Positions 52,643-62,451 of a stretch of 64,000 bases of DNA are shown piece after piece. The notes below the pieces were generated by a model that ran no database searches, was not told where the DNA came from, and was given only the letters and a program-made list of their open reading frames with translations. Numbering within the stretch: the stretch's first letter is position 1; every line of letters starts with the position of its first letter. Source of the DNA: CALHRB01 sp964473465. Its GTDB lineage: Bacteria; Bacteroidota; Ignavibacteria; Kapaibacteriales; UBA2268. The position numbers and the translations under genes were made by a program. The stretch covers positions 186,001 to 250,000 of the forward strand of contig CAYYPE010000001.1 of NCBI GenBank assembly GCA_964473465.1, given 5' to 3'.

Positions 52643-53171
52643 CAAAATAGAGTTTGTTGTCCTCGACTTTATACATCATTGGAGCTATTATAATTTTGGG
52701 GTAACGTTGCCGCAGGCGTTTTACTTCACTAAGTATAAAATCAATTTCATTTCCGATCTCGAACATGGGAGCAAAATGATAAAAATGTTCTTCTGCCTGT
52801 TCGGTTGTCCAACCGGCATTTTCTATAAGCCCAGCAGTGAATTTTGATTTCTTCGAAATCAGATTTACCATTCCGCAGTTGGTGTGTCCGATAAGGGCAA
52901 TGTGCTTTACTCCTCCGACAGCGATAGCAAAAGAAACCTTGAATTCACTATACCTTAGGTTAGCACCGCCCGTCCGGATAATAAATGCGAAATTTTCGGG
53001 AATGTTCAACATCTTTCTATTGTCCATACACATACCAATTAGCAATTCGGCATTTTCATATTTCTGGAAAGGATAATTTAAGTTATGATATTCAATTAAT
53101 CTACTGATGGGAGTATCCTGATATTGATCAAGGATATCTGACTTTTTTTCTATAGCTAATAATCTGTCCAT
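52632..53171 (-). CDS. Beta-class carbonic anhydrase
   Basis: The 179-residue protein has the zinc and active-site motifs of beta-carbonic anhydrases: CMDNR (zinc Cys and the Asp-Arg dyad), IRTGGANLR, and GHTNCGM (zinc His and Cys). It is near the short end for the family. It converts CO2 and bicarbonate, which could support carboxylations or pH balance. It lies on the opposite strand to the polysaccharide genes, with its end overlapping the flippase gene, and marks the end of that locus. Confidence 0.9.
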   Translation of the reverse strand: MDRLLAIEKKSDILDQYQDTPISRLIEYHNLNYPFQKYENAELLIGMCMDNRKMLNIPENFAFIIRTGGANLRYSEFKVSFAIAVGGVKHIALIGHTNCGMVNLISKKSKFTAGLIENAGWTTEQAEEHFYHFAPMFEIGNEIDFILSEVKRLRQRYPKIIIAPMMYKVEDNKLYFVRE

Positions 53172-53234
53172 ATTACAAGAAATATAATTAAATTAACAAT
53201 ATTGAAATATAAATATATTAATTTTTTTATTAAA

Positions 53235-53900
53235 ATGATTCTCAAACTAAGCAAAAGCGAAATTGAAGAGCTGACAAAGGATAATTTTCAGGGGATTTCT
53301 GAAAGCGATAGAGACGAAATGGCTATACCGTCATACTCTCATAGTAATCCAATGATTAGATGGTTGATGTGGAAGCGGCTGGAAACAGCTTTTTTAATGG
53401 CAGATATTGGAAAGGATAAGACAGTTCTTGATTTTGGATGCGGTGTAGGGGTGTTTTTACCAACATTGGCTAATCATTTTACTAATGTTTATGCTGTTGA
53501 TTTATTTCCTTTTTTTGCTCAAAAATTGTGTGAGAAAAAAGGCTTTAACGTAATATTCAAAGACTCAGTTAATGATTTTAATGATAGCTCAATTGATATT
53601 ATTTTCTCGACGGACGTCCTTGAACATGTTGATAATTTGTCTGAATTGCTGGGTCAATTTGGAAAAAAGCTTAAAAGTAATGGGCAATTAATTATTTCGG
53701 GACCAACAGAAAACTTTGTTTATAAAATAGGAAGATTGCTGGCAGGTTTTGCAGGAAAGGGAGACTATCACCACCGAAATATTGATGATATAATAAAAAT
53801 GGCTATAAATAATGATTTTAAGATTCAGAAGGTTAGATTTCTCCCTTTTAGATTTCCACCATATTTATTTAAAGTAATTTCATTTGTGAAAAACACGTAA
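53235..53900 (+). CDS. Class I SAM-dependent methyltransferase
   Basis: I prefer the ATG at 53235 (MILKLSK) over the TTG at 53202, because the extra residues resemble untranslated AT-rich sequence. The 221-residue product has the SAM-binding VLDFGCGVGVFLPTLA, acidic VYAVDLF, DIIFSTDVLEHV and ISGPTENFVYKIGRLLAG. This pattern is common among small-molecule or glycolipid methyltransferases near polysaccharide genes. A single hydrophobic stretch near the C-terminus (FPPYLFKVISFV) may mediate membrane contact. The substrate is unknown. Its stop adjoins the convergent permease gene. Confidence 0.82.
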   Translation: MILKLSKSEIEELTKDNFQGISESDRDEMAIPSYSHSNPMIRWLMWKRLETAFLMADIGKDKTVLDFGCGVGVFLPTLANHFTNVYAVDLFPFFAQKLCEKKGFNVIFKDSVNDFNDSSIDIIFSTDVLEHVDNLSELLGQFGKKLKSNGQLIISGPTENFVYKIGRLLAGFAGKGDYHHRNIDDIIKMAINNDFKIQKVRFLPFRFPPYLFKVISFVKNT

Positions 53901-55076
53901 TTACCCTCTGAATAGCAGAAATTTTTCGTTTATGTCCTCGAGTTTTGAGGTTTCGTTGTTAAGAATAAAATTAAGGGCTTCACTGGTAAATTTTTCACCC
54001 CGCTCTGTGAGATTAATAATGCCATTATCAATGGAAATCATATTGTTTTTTTCGGCGAATTCGAGAATTTTCTTTGCTAAAGCTTTATTCCATCTGAAAT
54101 GACCTTCTGTTAAATGGATTATTTCTCTTTCGGGAGGATTATTGTTAGTAAAGCTATGATTTTTAAGGTGAATAAGGAATGTTAGCATAGTAAATTCCAT
54201 TTTTTGGCGTTTTTGTCTTGAAAAGACAGATATCAAGCCATTATCGGGGGCAAAAAGAAAAACAAATAGAAAAATTAATCCAAGAAAGGTAGCAATGGAC
54301 CCGGATATTGATGTATTGGCGAAATGTGCAATCCAATAACCTCCAATAGCTGAAAATATAGCAATGAAAGAAGCATAAAGCAACATTTTGCTAAGGTCAT
54401 TAGTCAATAAGTATGCTGAAGCAGGAGGCACCACTATCAAGGCAACTACAAGAATAGCACCAACAGCGTTGAAAGCACCAACGGTAGTTAAGGATGTGAT
54501 TGACATCAGAAAATAATGTATAACAACAGGAGTAAAGCCCAAAGAGGCGGCAAGCTCAGAGTCGAAAGTGCTTATTTTTAATTCTTTGTAGAAAAAAATT
54601 AGCAGGAATAGAGTCAGCGACAGGATTCCGAGCATAACCCATAATGAAACCGGTCCGATATCAATATCAAAAATTATCAATCTATCGAGAGGTGCATAAG
54701 CTAATTCTCCAACCAGCACAGCATCAGTATCAATATGTATGTTTCCAAGCTGACTTGAGATAATTAGAACGCCAATACTGAAAAATGCAGGAAAAACCAA
54801 ACCGATGGCTGTGTCCTCCTTAACCAGATTTGTTTTGGTTATTGATTCAACCGCTACGACAGTCAAAACACCTGTTAGTGCAGCAAAGAAAATTAAAAAC
54901 GGGGAAGAAATATTTTGAGTAATTAAAAAACCAACAACTATACCGGGAAGAATTGAATGGCTGATAGCATCGCTAATCATTGCCATCTGCCTAAGAACCA
55001 GGAAAGTGCCGGGAATGGCGCAGGCAAGTGCAACAACAATGGCAATTAACTGTATTTCAATCTGTGCTGAACTCAT
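53901..55076 (-). CDS. Metal ABC transporter permease (ABC-3/MntB-ZnuB family) with C-terminal winged-helix-like domain
   Basis: The 391-residue protein has about eight or nine membrane segments with the ABC-3 markers GTFLVLRQMAMISDAISHSILPGI and AVGAILVVALIVVPPASAYLL. From about residue 290 a soluble tail of about 100 residues (REIIHLTEGHFRWNKALAKKILEFAEKNNMI, then LTERGEKF) has the pattern of a winged helix like that in DtxR/MntR regulators. Mn/Zn/Fe importers of this family need an ATPase and a binding protein, neither of which is in the window. It overlaps the preceding permease gene by four bases, and the two probably form a heterodimer. Confidence 0.88.
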   Translation of the reverse strand: MSSAQIEIQLIAIVVALACAIPGTFLVLRQMAMISDAISHSILPGIVVGFLITQNISSPFLIFFAALTGVLTVVAVESITKTNLVKEDTAIGLVFPAFFSIGVLIISSQLGNIHIDTDAVLVGELAYAPLDRLIIFDIDIGPVSLWVMLGILSLTLFLLIFFYKELKISTFDSELAASLGFTPVVIHYFLMSITSLTTVGAFNAVGAILVVALIVVPPASAYLLTNDLSKMLLYASFIAIFSAIGGYWIAHFANTSISGSIATFLGLIFLFVFLFAPDNGLISVFSRQKRQKMEFTMLTFLIHLKNHSFTNNNPPEREIIHLTEGHFRWNKALAKKILEFAEKNNMISIDNGIINLTERGEKFTSEALNFILNNETSKLEDINEKFLLFRG

Positions 55077-56167
55077 AAGCTTTTTGCCTTTTTATAACCT
55101 TCATCGGTTAATGACCAATTATTATTCTGAATATTTATCAAGCCGAGGTTTTCCAATTCTTTAAGGCATTTTTTTCTGAACCCCTGCAAATCATTTAATA
55201 ATTTGATTGAATGAGGATGAGAAAAATCCTCGTGGGAATCAACAATCTCGAGCATTTGGATAAGAGTTTTGTTGAGCCTTAAATTTTTTCTATTTTTTGA
55301 ATATCTTAACTGGCGACTGAGTAAACCTCTTGTAGGAGAGAAAACAAAAGAAAAAAGAACCAAAGATATTGCAATCAGAACTATTATAGGACCAGTTGAC
55401 AATCTGAGGTTCGAAGCACTTATGGCAGTGCCAATAATGCCGGATAAAGCACCGAGAAAAGCACTGATGGTGATCATTGTGCTGAGCTTATTGCTCCATT
55501 GTCTTGCTGCTGCTGCTGGTGCTATTAGTAAAGCGCTCATAAGAACAACACCAACAGCCTGCAAACCCAGAACTATAGCAACAACAATAAATGAAGTTAG
55601 CAATAGATCGAGAAGCTGGACATTGAATCCAAGAGTTGTTGCATATTGAGGGTCAAAAGTCAAAATTTTGAATTCTTTCCAGAAAATTATTACCAGCAAG
55701 AGAGATAAAAGACCAATTATGCCGATGATAAAAACATCAGAAGGAACAAGAGTGGCAGCCTGACCGAACAAAAATCTCTCCAGCCCTGCTTGATTTGCAT
55801 TCGGCTTTCTTTGGATAATTGTCAAAAGGACAATACCAAATCCAAAAAAAATGGAGAGAACAATTCCAAGTGCGGAGTCTGATTTCAATCTTGTATTTTT
55901 TGTTATGCTCATTATCCATATCGCACCAATTATCCCGCTGAGAGAGGCTCCGATGATAAAAAGCAGGGTATCTTTAACCCCAGTTAAAAGAAAGGCAATA
56001 GCAATTCCCGGCAAAGCGGAATGAGCTATTGCATCTCCGAGTAGGCTTTGTTTTCTAAGAACTGCAAAGCTACCAAGGATCCCACAGGTTAATCCTATGA
56101 TGGCAGTTCCAATTGTAATAGTTTGAATTGTGAAATCAGTTAATAAAAGATTAAAAAATTCAAACAT
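55073..56167 (-). CDS. Metal ABC transporter permease (ABC-3 family), partner, also with winged-helix-like tail
   Basis: The 364-residue protein has the same layout as its neighbour: GILGSFAVLRKQSLLGDAIAHSALPGIAIAF near the N-terminus, eight or nine membrane segments, and AVGVVLMSALLIAPAAAARQW. The tail after about residue 285 (IQMLEIVDSHEDFSHPHSI, KELENLGLINIQ, WSLTDEGYKKA) again looks like a winged helix. Paired permeases of this kind import Mn, Fe or Zn. It is preceded by the lipoprotein gene with a 13-base gap and overlaps the next permease gene by four bases. Confidence 0.88.
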   Translation of the reverse strand: MFEFFNLLLTDFTIQTITIGTAIIGLTCGILGSFAVLRKQSLLGDAIAHSALPGIAIAFLLTGVKDTLLFIIGASLSGIIGAIWIMSITKNTRLKSDSALGIVLSIFFGFGIVLLTIIQRKPNANQAGLERFLFGQAATLVPSDVFIIGIIGLLSLLLVIIFWKEFKILTFDPQYATTLGFNVQLLDLLLTSFIVVAIVLGLQAVGVVLMSALLIAPAAAARQWSNKLSTMITISAFLGALSGIIGTAISASNLRLSTGPIIVLIAISLVLFSFVFSPTRGLLSRQLRYSKNRKNLRLNKTLIQMLEIVDSHEDFSHPHSIKLLNDLQGFRKKCLKELENLGLINIQNNNWSLTDEGYKKAKSL

Positions 56168-56180
56168 ACCCTAACTGTAA

Positions 56181-56612
56181 TTATATTTTGATTACTTTTA
56201 AAGTTTTAAAATATTTGTCACAAAGATGATATTCCAGTTTAGCCCCACCAAGGACAGCTTCAGAAATCTGACTGCCGAAGAGTTTAAATACATCGGTTAG
56301 GGATTCATCTTTTTCTTTTCCTTCCTGAACTACCATCCTAAACTGGTAAGTATCATTTTCCTTTAGCAACTGAACAGATACAGCATTTTCATTTCCGAAA
56401 AAGCCTGATTCGAGTAAAAAGTTGCCGAGTTTGTTAGCCAGTTCTTTGCTGACAGGAGACTTATAATAAAGTTCGCCTTTACCAAATACAAGCTTGTCTC
56501 CGTAATTGTCGCAACTTTGAAGAAAAAAAGTGACCAATGGAATGAATAAGAATAACAATAAGAATTTCCTATATTGCAATGCTGCGGAAATTTGTTTATA
56601 AATTAAATTCAT
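56181..56612 (-). CDS. Lipoprotein of unknown function
   Basis: I chose the ATG at 56612, preceded by GAGG seven bases away. The longer frame to 56654 lacks such a site. The 143-residue product has a lipoprotein signal ending in FFLQSC (Cys near residue 34). The mature part has a distinctive pattern (GKGELYYKSPVSKELANKLGNFLLESGFF, then YQFRMVVQEGK and SQISEAVLGGAKLEYHLCD) that I cannot assign to a family. It starts the operon with the two metal permeases, so a role at the cell surface linked to metal uptake is possible. It lies downstream of porV, but the terminator at 56684 separates them. Confidence 0.7.
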   Translation of the reverse strand: MNLIYKQISAALQYRKFLLLFLFIPLVTFFLQSCDNYGDKLVFGKGELYYKSPVSKELANKLGNFLLESGFFGNENAVSVQLLKENDTYQFRMVVQEGKEKDESLTDVFKLFGSQISEAVLGGAKLEYHLCDKYFKTLKVIKI

Positions 56613-56675
56613 CAAAAACCTCAAAAAAGTAAAAATAAAAAATTTATTAGTCAAATATAAGGATAATTATAACAA

Positions 56676-56702
56676 ATAAAAAAAGGGACTATAGAAGTCC
56701 CT
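56676..56702 (-). terminator. Rho-independent terminator after porV
   Basis: On the minus strand AGGGACT (56702-56696), a five-base loop and AGTCCCT (56690-56684) form a perfect seven-base-pair stem, followed by seven T (56684-56678, overlapping the stem end) and TATTTG. It lies 30 bases after the porV stop. Confidence 0.85.
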
Positions 56703-56731
56703 GTTTAAAAAAATAAAAAATTTTTGATTAA

Positions 56732-57829
56732 TTATTTCCAGTCAATTAGCAAAGAAAATCTCATAGTGTTTGCTAATGGGTGATTTTCTTCAATTGTATT
56801 GATAAAGCTGAAATCGAGCCTGAAAATATCATAACGAACGCCAGCCCCGAAGTTCCAGTATTTTCTGTTTCCGAGTCGGGAAGGCTCGGTGAAATAACCT
56901 AACCTCAAGGCAACAATGCTTTCATACCAATACTCAGCACCAATTGAAAGTTCGGCACCAGGATTCTGCCATCCTGTAATTAATGATTTTGGAACCGGGT
57001 CGGAACCAAGAGAATCTCTTTTGACCAACAATTTAGCAACATCAACGGCAAATTTCAGGTCATTAAAATCATCTTTTACTATTGTGTAAGCTGCACCGAG
57101 CCGTAAAGTTGTCGGAAGTGGGTCAGATTCATTTCGGTAAGTCATCTTTGGACCGACATTTTGAAGATTAGCACCTAAGCTCAATTTATCTTCAAAGAAG
57201 CCAAGGTCGGATGGTTTCCAGAGAACTCCAAGGTCAAAAGAACCGCTACGCCCTGTACCAGCATCGCCCTGTGTTGTAATGGTAGCAGGGGCAAGATTCG
57301 ACTGAATATATCTTAATTGGAAACCGATACCCAGATCTTTTGCGACAATTGTACCATAAGATAAACCGACAGCAAATTCATTGGAAAGGAATTTCCCGGC
57401 AACGTTTCCGTTTTCGTAAGTTCTTGTGAATTCACCAAGATTCATAAAAACGAAATTAAGAGCAACAGTACCGTCCAGAGATTCAATAAATTGACCGATT
57501 GTTCCATAGCTATAGAAAAGGTCGGCATTGAACTGAGGCAACCATCTGGAAAAGGACAGGGCAATCTGACGATATGGAGAACGCTCATCGGGATCGTCAA
57601 TGTTTCCAACCCAGTCGTGAAAACCGAGACCAGCCGGATTCCAGAAAATTGCATTGATATCGTCTGCTATGGCAGTTCCTACTTCTCCCATACCACTTGA
57701 TCTTGCATCAGGAGATATCAACAGGAATGGTACCGCAGCGCCTCCAGCTTGAGAATATAAGTTATTAGCAGAAAAACCTGTTATCAGAGTCATAGCAAGC
57801 AGAAGAGCGCTAAACCTACTTAATTTCAT
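56732..57829 (-). CDS. porV: T9SS outer-membrane protein PorV
   Basis: The start at 57829 has GGAGGAA about eight bases upstream, the clearest ribosome site in the window. The 365-residue product has a signal peptide (MKLSRFSALLLAMTLITGF to about residue 28) and then the PorV/FadL-like pattern: AVPFLLISPDARSSGMGEVGTA, NAIFWNPAGLGF and repeated amphipathic beta strands to a C-terminal aromatic FSLLIDWK. PorV is an outer-membrane barrel that brings T9SS cargo from the translocon to the PorU sortase. It lies next to porU with 87 bases between, as in many Bacteroidota. The related PorQ is less likely given the porU neighbour. Confidence 0.9.
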   Translation of the reverse strand: MKLSRFSALLLAMTLITGFSANNLYSQAGGAAVPFLLISPDARSSGMGEVGTAIADDINAIFWNPAGLGFHDWVGNIDDPDERSPYRQIALSFSRWLPQFNADLFYSYGTIGQFIESLDGTVALNFVFMNLGEFTRTYENGNVAGKFLSNEFAVGLSYGTIVAKDLGIGFQLRYIQSNLAPATITTQGDAGTGRSGSFDLGVLWKPSDLGFFEDKLSLGANLQNVGPKMTYRNESDPLPTTLRLGAAYTIVKDDFNDLKFAVDVAKLLVKRDSLGSDPVPKSLITGWQNPGAELSIGAEYWYESIVALRLGYFTEPSRLGNRKYWNFGAGVRYDIFRLDFSFINTIEENHPLANTMRFSLLIDWK

Positions 57830-57916
57830 TATTTTATTCCTCCAGTTTAAAATGCTTTTTTTGTTATTGTTATCCATCGTAAATTATGTTAAGAAATTGA
57901 AGAAAATATTTGCAAA

Positions 57917-60900
57917 TTATTTTAAATTCATTAAAATTCCGTATTTAGATGATGTATTACCTCTTTTATCAGTCAGAGAAAGCTGATAAATATATGCTCC
58001 GGCATTAACCATTGCACCGTTGTTATCTCTGCCGTTCCAATTAATTTCTGAAGTATGAATTGAGCTAATTTCTGATTGAATTGATTTAACAAGGATTCCA
58101 GCTGAATTATAAAATTTTAATTCTGCGTTGAATGGCTCGGAAATATTGTGACGGAACCTGATTGTTACTTTATCACTGAAAGGATTTGGATAAGCATATA
58201 GATCTCCGATGAAAATAGCATCATTATTGCCACCAATCCTGAAATGTGTTTCAGAAATTGCAAATTTATTGAAAACATTCCATGCTCTGACTTTAACAGT
58301 ATGAATACCCGGCGATAAATTGAATAATTGTGTCCTCGCCGAGCCTGAATTTACCTTGCCAATAGAAGTGGTATATTGATTTGTAAGGTCAATGGAGTTA
58401 GGATTATCATCAATCCATGCTTCAATACCATGACCGATTCCATTTCCAGTAGTATTTATTCCATAATCATCATAAAGATTCACAATCAGGATAGGATTAT
58501 TGCTAACAATGTCTCCGGGGACGAATGTAGTCGAATCAAGAAATATTTCGATTCTGGGTTTTGAGGGTTCAACGCCGAGTATTGAATCAATACCAGCAAC
58601 TCTGAATGATCTTGAGGAGCCTTTTGCAAAACGTGAGTCACTGGAGTAAGAATATGCATTAATTCTTCCCATTCCTTCGAGAAAACTGATGTCTTCGGGA
58701 ATTATAAATTCGGCGTTAATCATTCCGTTGATAACGGGGTAAGAGCCATTGTGGAGTGTTCCGCCGCTCTTTTGCATACTATGAAGAACTCCATCAATAT
58801 CTTTCAGAATGACATTATAATCAGCATCTTTTAAATTAATCAGAGCGGTTCCGTTATAATCAGTAACAAGAGAAGAATCAAAAGGGCTTAATATTCTTGC
58901 TTTCAGTGAAACCTTGGATAAGGCTTTGATATTGATTGTATCTCGATTATCACCGATATAATGACCATTTAAAGAATCAATGGAAATAATAAAGTCGGGT
59001 ATAGGTAATTTTATAGATGGATCGGCAAGAATATTATATTTTTCGTCATTGTCATTAATTTTATATTGTTTGATGTTATAATAAGCCTCACCTATTGTGG
59101 GATAAAGCTTAGTAGATGGATTTCGATTAAGAAGCTCTTTATAAAAGGACTGATTTATTTCTTCGTTCCAACCAGAATAAACGACTCTTGTGGCAGAAAA
59201 TATGCCTATTGAACCACCAATCTTGCTAAGCACAAGTTTTTCGGCTCCACTTTTTGTATCCGGCATATCATATCTACCGAAATCGCATGTGGCAGCAGTA
59301 GTGAAGAAATATTTCCCGGAATTTTTCATCATAGGTATGGATTTATCACTGTCAAAAACCTCTTCGTGAGCCCAAACACGAGGATTTCCGTGTCCTATCC
59401 AGTTTAAAATAATTGAACCGCTGGTATTTATTGTTGAAATCAATTCTTCAGTAGCTCTTGGGCGGCGACGTCCGTTTGGAATGTTTTCAGTTGGATAATC
59501 GGGCAGATAAATTTTCTTTACGTTAAAGTCATCACTAATGAAATTTTTAGCTAATCTTTCAGATGCAAATGTATGTTGAGTTCCATCTGAAGAAGAACCG
59601 GATTGAGGGCTGTCATCAGCAACAAGGGTTATATTTGTTCTCCATTGATCAATGGAGGAATTGTTTTCATAGTTTTTTATTTTCTCGACCATCCAATCGC
59701 CATTTGCGGGATTATCAATGGGCAATCTACCAATAGCAACATCAATTCTTCTGTCATCTCCAATTATTCTTGCAAAATAATCATCAGATGTGAATGATAA
59801 GGTAGCAGAATAATAATCCCTTGTAGGTTCAATGGATTCATAAGGAGGAATAAAGTTAGTGGCATTGAGCTTTAAATTATTTTTATAGTCATAATGTCCG
59901 TCACCCCAAAGAAGGACATATTTTGGTTTAACATCCCAATTAGAATAAGCATTAGCTATAAAATCCCTGATTGCAGTTGGATCCATAACGCCATAAGCAA
60001 ATTCATTGAAGATATGATTTGTCTGAACAACTGATACTTTATAAATCCCCTTTGATTCCCGATAGGATTTATAATTGTTGGCAGATTTGAGTAAAGAAGG
60101 ATGTGTAATGACAATTATGTCAGAATTAAGTTTGTTTTCTCTGAGGTTAACAAATTCAATTTGTTCAAGTTTAGGAACATAGAATTCAGAAGCAATGACG
60201 AATTTTTTGGGTTGATTTTTCTCAAGATTAACTCTGAAGTTGAAAATACCGCCTGTGTTTGATAAATTCTTTAGTTGATAAATATTTTTGATATCAGTAA
60301 CATCAAGCCCGATTATTTCGCCGGAAAAGTTGCTGAAATTATATTCCGTCAGACCTTCCAGATTTGGATCGGTAAAGAAATTAACTCTGTTATTTATTGA
60401 GACTAAGTATCTTGGATAGTGAATCTCATACCAGTTAAAAAATGGAGTTGCCTGAGCAGGGACTGAGTTAGTATATGTAATGCTAAGCCATGATCTGTCA
60501 TCTGACGAGACCTGATTAGCAGGTGAAATCAAGCTTACTACCCTATAAAATCCATCGGTATATTTATCTGTATCACCTTGTATATTAATCGATCCAATTT
60601 CCTTCTTGTTATCGAAAAATTTAAATGTCCCGGTGGTTGAGGAGCGGTGAGCAACATTGAATCGGTATAGTATAGAATTACCCGGGCTTCTGTCGAGATT
60701 ATGCAAAATGACAGGCGGAAAATTCATAGGAAAAATATTATTACCGAGCCAAATTCTTCCCGACCCTCCAATGAAGGCATTCGTAAATTCTTCAACATAA
60801 AATTCTCTTTGGACATGATTTGTGGGTTTATTTTTGACATCGCCAGAAGGTGGATCTATAGTTTGGTATCTTTTGCCGTTACTACCACCCCACGTCAGCA

Positions 60901-61924
60901 AGAATGAATTTGTATTAGTGTAATAATTGTTGAAACTAATAAATGAATCATCAGAATACTTAAAACCTTTAGCTGCAGTTGCATAGAAAATAATTGATTC
61001 AAGGGAGCCATCGGGTTTTGTTCTGACAATAATAGGAATTTCGTTTAATTGGTTATCTAAAGACAAACTGACAGTTTCAGGAAGGCTTTCTCCTTCTCGC
61101 CCAAAAATTTTGATTGTATTCAAATCACTATTGGAAATTTTATAACCAAGAGCATTAAGCATATCGGCTGTTATTCTTTGTAATCCCTCGTTTTCAATAT
61201 TAACTTTAACCCAAGTGCCAGAACTTAATGTAAGAAGGCTTTCATTCTTTTCGTTGTTATTTGGTGTAGAAGGATAGAAGAGCCAATTATTTCCAACCTC
61301 GTGATTCAATGTGAAATTAAAATCATCATTATTTTTTCTTGTTATACTAAAACCTATAGGAGCTTTTGGTTCGGGAGAAAATTTTATGATGACATCAATT
61401 TTTTCGGGGATAGAAAGATTATTAAAATCATAAATATCTGCAATTTTAATTTTCAAACTGGCAATGTGGCGATTCCTTGCAATACCGTCATATCTCAAGG
61501 AAACATCAGGTGATGATGATTTTGAAACTGAAAAATTATCGTAAGCAACCCAACTGCCATTATGATTTTTAATGATATTATAAGATATAACTGACTTATC
61601 ACCTGAAAAATATTTTTGAACTTGGCTGAGAGAAAAGGCTTCGTCCGAAGGGACGGTAATGTTTGCAAAGGTAAATAAATAAAGGGGATTTCCGGAATCA
61701 TCTTTTTCAATAAAGACAGATTCGATATTTGGGATTATATATGAAAAGTTGTTGATTTCAATGGTATCGTAGGATAAGACTTTTGGAAAATAGCTAAGAG
61801 ACAGTTCGGTTTGAGTTGAACTGTTAATGACAAAATTGGAATATAAATGAGCATTAACACTTGAAGAGAAAATCAAGGATAATGAAATTATTATTAAAGC
61901 TGAGAAATACCGTTTTATTGTCAT
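57917..61924 (-). CDS. porU: T9SS C-terminal signal peptidase/sortase PorU
   Basis: The 1335-residue protein has a signal peptide (about 1-25), a long N-terminal region of beta-rich domains, and a C25 gingipain-type protease domain (about 620-1000). The catalytic pair is visible: His845 in NWIGHGNPRVW and Cys880 in TAATCDFGRYD, 35 residues apart. FLWGDGHYDY-like and DYFARIIGDD segments precede it. A FlgD/T9SS-type Ig domain follows at the end (YAYPNPFSDK to GILMNLK). PorU removes the C-terminal sorting domain of T9SS cargo and attaches the cargo to the surface. Length and the porV neighbour favour PorU over a secreted gingipain. Confidence 0.9.
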   Translation of the reverse strand: MTIKRYFSALIIISLSLIFSSSVNAHLYSNFVINSSTQTELSLSYFPKVLSYDTIEINNFSYIIPNIESVFIEKDDSGNPLYLFTFANITVPSDEAFSLSQVQKYFSGDKSVISYNIIKNHNGSWVAYDNFSVSKSSSPDVSLRYDGIARNRHIASLKIKIADIYDFNNLSIPEKIDVIIKFSPEPKAPIGFSITRKNNDDFNFTLNHEVGNNWLFYPSTPNNNEKNESLLTLSSGTWVKVNIENEGLQRITADMLNALGYKISNSDLNTIKIFGREGESLPETVSLSLDNQLNEIPIIVRTKPDGSLESIIFYATAAKGFKYSDDSFISFNNYYTNTNSFLLTWGGSNGKRYQTIDPPSGDVKNKPTNHVQREFYVEEFTNAFIGGSGRIWLGNNIFPMNFPPVILHNLDRSPGNSILYRFNVAHRSSTTGTFKFFDNKKEIGSINIQGDTDKYTDGFYRVVSLISPANQVSSDDRSWLSITYTNSVPAQATPFFNWYEIHYPRYLVSINNRVNFFTDPNLEGLTEYNFSNFSGEIIGLDVTDIKNIYQLKNLSNTGGIFNFRVNLEKNQPKKFVIASEFYVPKLEQIEFVNLRENKLNSDIIVITHPSLLKSANNYKSYRESKGIYKVSVVQTNHIFNEFAYGVMDPTAIRDFIANAYSNWDVKPKYVLLWGDGHYDYKNNLKLNATNFIPPYESIEPTRDYYSATLSFTSDDYFARIIGDDRRIDVAIGRLPIDNPANGDWMVEKIKNYENNSSIDQWRTNITLVADDSPQSGSSSDGTQHTFASERLAKNFISDDFNVKKIYLPDYPTENIPNGRRRPRATEELISTINTSGSIILNWIGHGNPRVWAHEEVFDSDKSIPMMKNSGKYFFTTAATCDFGRYDMPDTKSGAEKLVLSKIGGSIGIFSATRVVYSGWNEEINQSFYKELLNRNPSTKLYPTIGEAYYNIKQYKINDNDEKYNILADPSIKLPIPDFIISIDSLNGHYIGDNRDTINIKALSKVSLKARILSPFDSSLVTDYNGTALINLKDADYNVILKDIDGVLHSMQKSGGTLHNGSYPVINGMINAEFIIPEDISFLEGMGRINAYSYSSDSRFAKGSSRSFRVAGIDSILGVEPSKPRIEIFLDSTTFVPGDIVSNNPILIVNLYDDYGINTTGNGIGHGIEAWIDDNPNSIDLTNQYTTSIGKVNSGSARTQLFNLSPGIHTVKVRAWNVFNKFAISETHFRIGGNNDAIFIGDLYAYPNPFSDKVTIRFRHNISEPFNAELKFYNSAGILVKSIQSEISSIHTSEINWNGRDNNGAMVNAGAYIYQLSLTDKRGNTSSKYGILMNLK

Positions 61925-62117
61925 ATTATTTTTATGTTATTATTAAAAAACAATAGATTAACAATTATATTAATAAATTGTTACATCAATAAATATTTTA
62001 AAACGGTATTTAGATACGATAGGCTATTTAAATATAAAATAATAAACTTTAAAAAAGCAAAATAAAAATAATGTTATTAAAATGCAAGAATAAAAACGTT
62101 AAAATGTGAAAAAGATT

Positions 62118-62399
62118 TTAATTTGTTTTATCCTTAAAGAAGAAAAAATAAAAAAATATTGATTCAGGAATAACTAACAAGACAAGGGATAGAGTGTCAC
62201 GGGTAAAATAAATTGATTCAAATTCGGAACTCATGATTAAACGGGCAATCGGAGAAGTCAAAGCCCAACCAATAGTAAAAAATAATCCAATGATAATTAC
62301 CGCCAGAACACCGTCACGTAATCTTCTCGATTGCCAGTTTTTTGTAAAGGCATAAAGTGCACCGACAATATGTAAATGAAAGATTATTAATTCAATCAT
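62118..62399 (-). CDS. Small membrane protein of unknown function
   Basis: The 93-residue protein has three hydrophobic segments (about 1-18, 32-52 and 68-88) joined by short charged loops (TKNWQSRRLRDG; SSEFESIYFTRD). I do not recognise a family, although the compact three-helix form suggests a conserved membrane protein. It is divergent from cutA, with 52 bases between the starts, and lies 193 AT-rich bases from porU. Its C-terminus is an unusual FFYFFFFKDK run. Confidence 0.6.
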   Translation of the reverse strand: MIELIIFHLHIVGALYAFTKNWQSRRLRDGVLAVIIIGLFFTIGWALTSPIARLIMSSEFESIYFTRDTLSLVLLVIPESIFFYFFFFKDKTN

Positions 62400-62451
62400 T
62401 TTTTTTATTTTTGAAATAATAAAAATTCAAATTAACAATTATGGTTCAATT

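Noticed and set aside
57917..61924. Secreted gingipain protease instead of PorU
   Set aside because: The C25 domain alone would allow it, but the length, long N-terminal region and adjacent porV fit PorU better.
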